The notes under the pieces are model-generated. The model did not search any database. It was not told where the DNA came from and saw only the letters and a program-made list of their open reading frames with translations. From Thermoproteota archaeon (lineage in GTDB: Archaea; Thermoproteota; Thermoprotei_A; Sulfolobales; Desulfurococcaceae), in NCBI GenBank assembly GCA_030550615.1, contig JAUQPA010000003.1:1-64000 (forward strand): a stretch of 64,000 bases of DNA, read 5' to 3'. Made by a program: the position numbers and the translations under genes. The first letter of the stretch is position 1; every line of letters begins with the position of its first letter. Below, one piece after another: positions 57,820 to 64,000 of the stretch.

Positions 57820-58938
57820 TCAGTATGCATCTCCCAGTAGAAATATGTTCTCAATATATACGTGCTTTAATCCATTTTCCCTGGCTATTTTTACTGCCTT
57901 CTCAGCATGTTTTCTACTGGTTGTGGGTAGGTCGGTTAATATGTAATCAGGGTGGAATCCTAGGAAAACATATGGTATTTCACTATTTAATTCTGCAATG
58001 AATTTTGTCATCTGATCTATCTCGTATTCATCAATGTAGCCTGGAACTAAAAGAGTTGATATAACCAACAAAGGAGGCTCTTTTCTCTTCTGCATATACT
58101 TAGATACTAATTTAATGTTGTTTCTTATTATATTAACGTGTTTTTCCTCGATATCACATAGAACTTTATATACTTCGGGGCTCCAAGCCTTAAAATCTAT
58201 TTTGACGATCCCGCCGGAGATCAAGCTTATTTTCGTTGCTTCTTCGAGTAAACTAGGATTCCACAATCCATTGGTTTCCCAGCATATTCTAAACACTTTT
58301 AATCCTATCGATTTTGCTTTACTTCTCATCTTTTTTGAAGCTAATAAAGCATGAGGTGCAAATGGCCCTGGATCACCTCCAAAATAGCAAACACATGTTG
58401 TTTTTTCACTGACTGCATTTACAAGAGCGTCAACGCTGAGCCTTGGGTTCGAATTACGAGCCATTTCCCGATATTCCCAGTTTTGACAATATAAGCAATC
58501 GAGATTACATCCCCCATAAAATACCGCGATGTTATAATATCCATATTCTCCTTTCGTTGATAAAGCGTATTCTGGGTATCCTCGGCCTGTTGCAGCTGGG
58601 CACACTGGAGACGCTACGCAGTTTGTTGGATGAGGATCATAGTAATAAAACCCGATGGCGTCGAAGTTCATGCCTGTTGATGGTTTAATGATGCCTTTTG
58701 ATTCCATTCTATAGTTACAATATCCTTTTCTTTCATTTCTAAGTATGCATCCTCTTCCACATACACTACAATGTATTCCCTCCGCTTGTTCAATATAAAT
58801 TGGTAACTTGAACAGAGTTCTTGATTCGAGGTGAAGATCTCTAGTTGATCTTATGCCTTTTCTCAGGCAATTTACACATACCCCTATAACATCACTTATT
58901 GTGGAGGACGATATCCCGCAGTTTAAACACTTACCCAT
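57820..58938 (-). CDS. radical SAM protein (PflA/PflX-like) with N-terminal Cys clusters
   Basis: GGCNLDCLYCQNWEYREMA; GKCLNCG and CSVCGRGC N-terminal clusters. Confidence 0.82.
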   Translation of the reverse strand: MGKCLNCGISSSTISDVIGVCVNCLRKGIRSTRDLHLESRTLFKLPIYIEQAEGIHCSVCGRGCILRNERKGYCNYRMESKGIIKPSTGMNFDAIGFYYYDPHPTNCVASPVCPAATGRGYPEYALSTKGEYGYYNIAVFYGGCNLDCLYCQNWEYREMARNSNPRLSVDALVNAVSEKTTCVCYFGGDPGPFAPHALLASKKMRSKAKSIGLKVFRICWETNGLWNPSLLEEATKISLISGGIVKIDFKAWSPEVYKVLCDIEEKHVNIIRNNIKLVSKYMQKRKEPPLLVISTLLVPGYIDEYEIDQMTKFIAELNSEIPYVFLGFHPDYILTDLPTTSRKHAEKAVKIARENGLKHVYIENIFLLGDAY

Positions 58939-59057
58939 TTGCCCCCATTTTATTTCTTATGAACTAAAATCCTTAAATCAACTTAACGTTGGCTATGATA
59001 CATATACCCTATGTTTTAATAAGGGTTATTATTATGAACAATTAATCGGATGAAAAA

Positions 59058-59594
59058 TTGAACAACTATATTGAAAACGACGAGAGAGTTTTAAAGATTA
59101 TCTCAGTACTAGCCGATAACCCGGGAATTAGTTTAAGAGAGCTCTCTAGGAAAACCGGGTTGAACTATAGCTATGTGAGAAGAAAGATTATATCCATGTT
59201 TTCTAAACACATGATTGCAAATGGTTTAATGATATCAAGTAATCTAGTTGGAAAGGAAGGTGCAATTGTTAAGATAAATGGGAACGTGTCAAATGATATA
59301 TTGGATAATTTATCGACATGTAATAAGGTTCTAGCGATATTTAGGTTAAATCATGGTGAAATACGATTGTTAATCCACGGCAGAGATAAACGAGAAATAA
59401 TAGAATTTGTCGAAGCATTGAAATCTATCACTAGTGATTTAAATGAAATAATGGTTGAATATGGCGTTTTACTTGATAAAACAATGATACCGCTTAAACA
59501 AGGCCGCATTAAGTGCAATATACCCAGTGAGTGTAAAGAGTGTTTATCATCAAGAATAACGAGATTCCATGGAAAAACAATAAGCTTAGATTAA
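59058..59594 (+). CDS. winged-helix transcriptional regulator
   Basis: VLADNPGISLRELSRKTGLNYSYVRRKIISMF HTH. Confidence 0.65.
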   Translation: MNNYIENDERVLKIISVLADNPGISLRELSRKTGLNYSYVRRKIISMFSKHMIANGLMISSNLVGKEGAIVKINGNVSNDILDNLSTCNKVLAIFRLNHGEIRLLIHGRDKREIIEFVEALKSITSDLNEIMVEYGVLLDKTMIPLKQGRIKCNIPSECKECLSSRITRFHGKTISLD

Positions 59595-59616
59595 AAATAC
59601 AGCACAGTCCACAATA

Positions 59617-60294
59617 CTATGGAGAAATATTCCTGCAGGGTTTTAGTTTAAGTACCTTATTCTCTACTAGTATTCGCTCAAGTAATGGAGCTACTTCTTT
59701 AATTGGTTTATCGGCATTAACCTCTATGAGTCTATTTGTATCCTTGTAGTAATTGATGATAGGAGTAAATGTTTCATAGAATACCCTATAACGTTGTCTT
59801 ATGACTTCCGGTTCGTCGTCTTTTCTTCTCACTAGTTTAGCTCCATCGTAATCGCATTGTTCATCAATTTTAGGCTTTGGCTCGTAATATAGATTATAGA
59901 CTCTGCCGCAAACAGGACAAATTACTCTACCGCTTAATCGTCTAATTGCTATTTCTTCCGATACCTCTAGGTGTACCGCGGCATCTATTGATGTTATTTC
60001 ATCTAGTGCCTTCGCTTGGTTAAGTGTTCTTGGAAAACCATCTAGTATGAAGCCGCTTACGGTGTCTGGTTGACTAAGTCTTTTTCTAATTACATCAATA
60101 GTGATCTCATCTGGTACTAGAAGCCCTTGTTCTACATAAGATCGTATTCTTCTCCCCAGTTCTGTGTTTTTAGCTATTTCTTCGCGAAATATATCGCCTG
60201 TACTTATATGTGGAATACAGTACTTATCCCTGAAGTACTGTGCGTAAACACCTTTACCTGCACCAGGTGGACCTATTAAAACGATTTTCATCAT
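59617..60294 (-). CDS. adk: adenylate kinase
   Basis: IVLIGPPGAGKGVYAQYF, GFILDGFPRT, zinc-type LID CPVCGRVYNLYYEPKPKIDEQCDYDG. Confidence 0.95.
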   Translation of the reverse strand: MMKIVLIGPPGAGKGVYAQYFRDKYCIPHISTGDIFREEIAKNTELGRRIRSYVEQGLLVPDEITIDVIRKRLSQPDTVSGFILDGFPRTLNQAKALDEITSIDAAVHLEVSEEIAIRRLSGRVICPVCGRVYNLYYEPKPKIDEQCDYDGAKLVRRKDDEPEVIRQRYRVFYETFTPIINYYKDTNRLIEVNADKPIKEVAPLLERILVENKVLKLKPCRNISP

Positions 60295-60401
60295 CCACCA
60301 CCTTAAGAAATGTGACTTTGATTCTGCGTATTAAATATTCATAGTTATAAGGTACTTTGTTTTTAACTAGAAAAATTTATATTTACGATCACAAATATTA
60401 A

Positions 60402-60743
60402 TTGAAGGGGGGAATAATGGCTGATAAAACACCTAGGGCATTAATAAGACTTCAAAGAAAATTAACTATTGAAAACCTATGGCTCTACGTCATTAAAGTA
60501 CTTTTGGATGAAAAGAAGCCGCTTAGAGCGTATGATATAAAAGTAAAATTACGTGAAAAATTCTCGATTGATCCACCCGCTGTAACAGTTTACACAGTAG
60601 TATACAGGATGGGGCTTGATGGCCTACTTTCAAGAGTTAGAGAAGGTGAAGAACAAAAATACAAACCTACGGAAACCGGTATCGAAGCTTTTCATAAGGC
60701 TATCGTGTTTCTAGAGGAAACAATTGCAAAGCTCAAATTGTGA
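60402..60743 (+). CDS. PadR-like transcriptional regulator
   Basis: wHTH with VYTVVYRMGLDGLLSRVREGEEQKYKPTETG. Confidence 0.75.
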   Translation: MKGGIMADKTPRALIRLQRKLTIENLWLYVIKVLLDEKKPLRAYDIKVKLREKFSIDPPAVTVYTVVYRMGLDGLLSRVREGEEQKYKPTETGIEAFHKAIVFLEETIAKLKL

Positions 60744-61902
60744 GGTGATATATGTGATCAGAGTTGCAATAATGGGGCAAGGACTAGTTGCATTACACTT
60801 CGAAGTGGGACTAGAGAAACTTAAGCGCAACGAGATTTCAGATTACGGTGTTCCACTAAGAAATTGGCTACCATACAAATACGATGACATAGAAATAGTT
60901 GCATCATATGATGTGGATGAATCTAAAGTCGGAAGAACAATTTACGAGCTAGCTAAACAGTATTACCAGGGAAACGGGCCTCTACCAGGTACACTTAAAG
61001 ACCTTATTGTAAAAAGAGGAATACATTTAAATAGCTTAAAGGGATTACCATTCAAAGCACGTGGTAGAGAGGAAATAATTGACTATGAAAGAGCTGTTTC
61101 GGAGATTATTGATGAATGGAGAAATCTTGGAGTAGATGTTGTAATAAACACTATGACTACGGAGCCCGTGGAACCGGTTGGTAGCATTAACGATTTACAC
61201 GAGCGATTTAAAACAGCTGGATTAACCGCGTCTCAAACATACGCATACATGACAGCTCTATACTCATCTAGGTATAGAAACGCTGCTTTTGTGAACGTGA
61301 TACCTTCGCCTATTGCTAATGATCCCGCGTTCTTGGAGTTATACAGGACCTGTAGAGGCGTCGTATTCGGAGATGATGGCTCAACTGGCGCAACACCTTT
61401 GACAGCTGATTTACTTGAGCACATGTATGAGCGTAATAGAAAAGTAATCGATATAGCACAATTCAACATAGGTGGAAACACTGATTTTCTAGCTTTGAAC
61501 CTACCTGAAAGAAATATTATGAAGAAGAAAACAAAAAGCGCTCTTGTATCGGATATATTGGGCTATGAGGCACCTAATTACATTAGACCAACAGGTTACC
61601 TGGAACCGCTGGGAGATAAGAAATTTGTCGCCATGATTATCGAGTACTACAGCTTCGGAGAATTCAAAGACGAACTCTACATCGCGTGGAGAATAAATGA
61701 CAGCCCAGCTTTAGCAGGTTTACTTGTTGACCTAGTTAGACTAAGCAGAATAGCTCTAGACAGAGAAATCTATGGAACAGTGTATGAAATCAACGCATTC
61801 TACATGAAGAAACCCGGTCCACCGGGCGCAAAGGTAATATCGAAGTTTAAAGCATACGAGTTACTATTAAAATGGCTTGGTATAAAAGACCCGAGGACGT
61901 AG
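60724..61902 (+). CDS. ino1: myo-inositol-1-phosphate synthase
   Basis: GDDGSTGATPLTADLL, FNIGGNTDFLAL. Confidence 0.92.
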   Translation: MQSSNCEVIYVIRVAIMGQGLVALHFEVGLEKLKRNEISDYGVPLRNWLPYKYDDIEIVASYDVDESKVGRTIYELAKQYYQGNGPLPGTLKDLIVKRGIHLNSLKGLPFKARGREEIIDYERAVSEIIDEWRNLGVDVVINTMTTEPVEPVGSINDLHERFKTAGLTASQTYAYMTALYSSRYRNAAFVNVIPSPIANDPAFLELYRTCRGVVFGDDGSTGATPLTADLLEHMYERNRKVIDIAQFNIGGNTDFLALNLPERNIMKKKTKSALVSDILGYEAPNYIRPTGYLEPLGDKKFVAMIIEYYSFGEFKDELYIAWRINDSPALAGLLVDLVRLSRIALDREIYGTVYEINAFYMKKPGPPGAKVISKFKAYELLLKWLGIKDPRT

Positions 61903-61903
61903 T

Positions 61904-63160
61904 TTAAGGCACGATTCTAGTTCTGTCTCTGACGAACAGTATTGCTTCCCTAATATTTTCTAAATTCAACATTTTCATGAGTAATCTTTCTACTCCTAGA
62001 CCAAATCCCCCATGTGGCGGAATACCGTACTTAAAGGCTTCTAGGTAGAATTCGAAATCCTCGGGGTTTAATCCCTTATTTCTCAGCGCCTCCACGAGGT
62101 TCCTATATCTATGTTCTCTTTGCCCTCCACTAGCTATCTCTAAGCCTTTGTAATCGAGGTCAAATTTCCTTGTGTATACCCCATCTTCTTCTCTCATGTA
62201 GTAAAATGCCGTAGAAGTCCATGGGAAACCGACGATGAAGTACAACTCGTGTTTCTTCTCAGCCATGATCTCGCCTAATTTCTTCTCAGCAGCATCACTT
62301 AAATCCTCTAACTCGCTTACCTCAACGCCCTCGCTTCTAAGAATATCGACAGCCTCAGTGAACTTTAACCTCTTGAAGGGTGGTGTTAGTTTCGGTAGAT
62401 CTACCCCGAGAACTTCCAATTCATCTTTGTAATTAGCTCTTACATAGTCTAATATATATGCTACGAGGTTCTCAGCCGTCTGCAGTATATCCTCTACTCC
62501 ATTAATAAAACCTTGTTCAACATCTATCCCCCAGGATTCGTTGAGATGCCTAGTCGTATTAAATTTCTCTGCCCTGAAGTAAGGCGTTATCTCATATATT
62601 CTCTCGAAACTAGATATGAGCATTTGTTTGTAGAGCTGTGGACTCTGGCTTAAATAAGCATCCCTCTCGAAATACTGTAGTTTAAATAAAGTTGCACCTC
62701 CCTCGGCACCGGCCGCTACTATTTTCGGTGTTTGGACCTCTATGAACCCATTTTTTTCAAAGTACTCTCTAGCTGCCTTCAAAACACCCGCTCTTATTTT
62801 GAATATAGCTTTTTCCACGGGATTTCTCGCTAGAAGCCACCTGTATTTGATTCTTGTATCTAGCAGTGCCGGAACTTTGCCCGCTATATCCACTGGAAGA
62901 GGCTCAATAGGTTTGGAATAAACCTCTATTTTGGTTGCAACATACTCAGTCCCCCTTCTACTTTTTTGCTCTGGTGCAAGTGTTCCTTCAAAGCATATTG
63001 CTGAACCAATATCTAATGGTTCAGCAATAGAATAAAGTTCTTTGTCTCTGTCTTCTCTTAAAGCCAACACGTATGGTTTTGAGTTATTACCACAGATTTC
63101 CACTATTAGTACTTTTCCAACTCTCGCTTTTCTAATAATCCATCCACACAATCTACTCAA
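61904..63160 (-). CDS. aspS: aspartyl-tRNA synthetase
   Basis: Class II motifs YLSQSPQLYKQMLISSFERIYEITPYFRAEKFNTTRHLNES, GGFGLGVERLLMKML. Confidence 0.93.
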   Translation of the reverse strand: MSRLCGWIIRKARVGKVLIVEICGNNSKPYVLALREDRDKELYSIAEPLDIGSAICFEGTLAPEQKSRRGTEYVATKIEVYSKPIEPLPVDIAGKVPALLDTRIKYRWLLARNPVEKAIFKIRAGVLKAAREYFEKNGFIEVQTPKIVAAGAEGGATLFKLQYFERDAYLSQSPQLYKQMLISSFERIYEITPYFRAEKFNTTRHLNESWGIDVEQGFINGVEDILQTAENLVAYILDYVRANYKDELEVLGVDLPKLTPPFKRLKFTEAVDILRSEGVEVSELEDLSDAAEKKLGEIMAEKKHELYFIVGFPWTSTAFYYMREEDGVYTRKFDLDYKGLEIASGGQREHRYRNLVEALRNKGLNPEDFEFYLEAFKYGIPPHGGFGLGVERLLMKMLNLENIREAILFVRDRTRIVP

Positions 63161-63327
63161 ACAAATACACCTGTGCTTTCTTCACGGTTTAATCAATACT
63201 TAATCCGTATAAAATATACCCATTGAATATATGAATAGTCATCAGCGAGATCACTCAATGTATAGGAACACAGAAGTGATTTATGATTACAACGAATGAG
63301 AATAAACTCGATACAATAGTGGCGGGG

Positions 63328-63343
63328 CCCGCCTAGCGGCGGG
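63328..63343 (-). terminator. GC-rich hairpin at 3' end of initiator tRNA
   Basis: CCCGCC tagc GGCGGG abutting the tRNA. Confidence 0.45.
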
Positions 63344-63344
63344 A

Positions 63345-63460
63345 TAGCGGGGGGTGGATTTGAACCACCGACCTCGGGGTTATGAGCTTCGCGGGGTGAT
63401 TACCACTTTACCAAGCGGTAATCACTCCTCCCGCGGGCTACCAGGCTGCCCTACCCCGCT
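63345..63460 (-). tRNA. initiator tRNA-Met (CAU) with non-canonical intron
   Basis: AGCGGGG...CCCCGCT acceptor; mature 74 nt; 42-nt intron 63388-63429 between positions 30 and 31. Confidence 0.85.
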
Positions 63461-63598
63461 GTTTTGCCCCGCCGGTTTTTATTGATTATTTTTCGTGGCT
63501 TATAAAGATTTACTCGGAGTGTTAATGTAGATAGTTAAACTCGCTGATCCGTAATTCAGCGGGGCAAACGACATCTTTGATCGTATGTCTAGTACTAC

Positions 63599-64000
63599 TT
63601 ATTGTAAAAGCTTCTTTGCCTTAAAGTATTGTACTAGTTTCTCGGCTACTTGTATTCCAGCTCTCTCCTGTGCTTCGTGCGTGCTTGCTCCTATGTGTGA
63701 TGTTAGCACAACGTTTTCTAATTTCGTTAAAGGATGATCCTTGGGCAATGGTTCCTCTTCGTAGACATCTAGCCCAGCACCCGCGATCCAACCCTCTTGT
63801 AGTGCTTTGACAAGGGCATTTGTATCCACTATTCCCCCTCGCGAAGTATTAATTAATATAGCGCTTTTCTTCATGAGCTTCAATTTTTCCTCGTTGATCA
63901 TATGCCTGGTTTCGCTATTGAGTGGAACATGTATGCTTACAACATCGGCGGTTCTCAATAGATCATCTAGTGGTAAATATCTAGCTCCAAGCTCCTTCTC
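63599..64000 (-). CDS. serA: D-3-phosphoglycerate dehydrogenase-like 2-hydroxyacid dehydrogenase (partial)
   Basis: [47 protein letters not shown]; open at window edge. Confidence 0.88.
   Translation of the reverse strand, partial: EKELGARYLPLDDLLRTADVVSIHVPLNSETRHMINEEKLKLMKKSAILINTSRGGIVDTNALVKALQEGWIAGAGLDVYEEEPLPKDHPLTKLENVVLTSHIGASTHEAQERAGIQVAEKLVQYFKAKKLLQ

Noticed and set aside
1-64000. CRISPR array
   Set aside because: No regularly spaced repeats of 24-37 nt and no cas genes seen

Overview
AT-rich, gene-dense archaeal chromosome segment. Gene content (reverse gyrase, intron-bearing tRNAs, aIF5A, deoxyhypusine synthase, CarS, PriL, L44e/S27e) suggests a hyperthermophilic Crenarchaeote of the Desulfurococcales type; this is inference. 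Most of the window is ordinary core metabolism and information processing. Regions that stand out: (1) a putative RiPP cassette at 33.6-35.5 kb, with an unannotated 37-aa Cys-rich peptide (C-x3-C-x3-C) behind a strong Shine-Dalgarno, just upstream of a radical SAM/SPASM enzyme and a 108-aa partner; (2) a ~2.1 kb decayed integrated element in tRNA-Leu(UAG), with att repeats, an SSV-type intN-like remnant, no intC, a nonsense-mutated surface protein and two orphan ORFs; (3) a mannose-family PTS locus (EIIB, fused EIIC-EIID, EIIA), next to a pseudogene graveyard; (4) two tandem C/D-box sRNA candidates upstream of priL, one with an 11-nt match to the tRNA-Leu gene; (5) an S-layer-like coiled-coil protein divergent from two RHH-type regulators, with a dyad over its TATA box; (6) an initiator tRNA-Met with a non-canonical intron in the anticodon stem. 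All calls come from reading sequence by eye; no searches were run.
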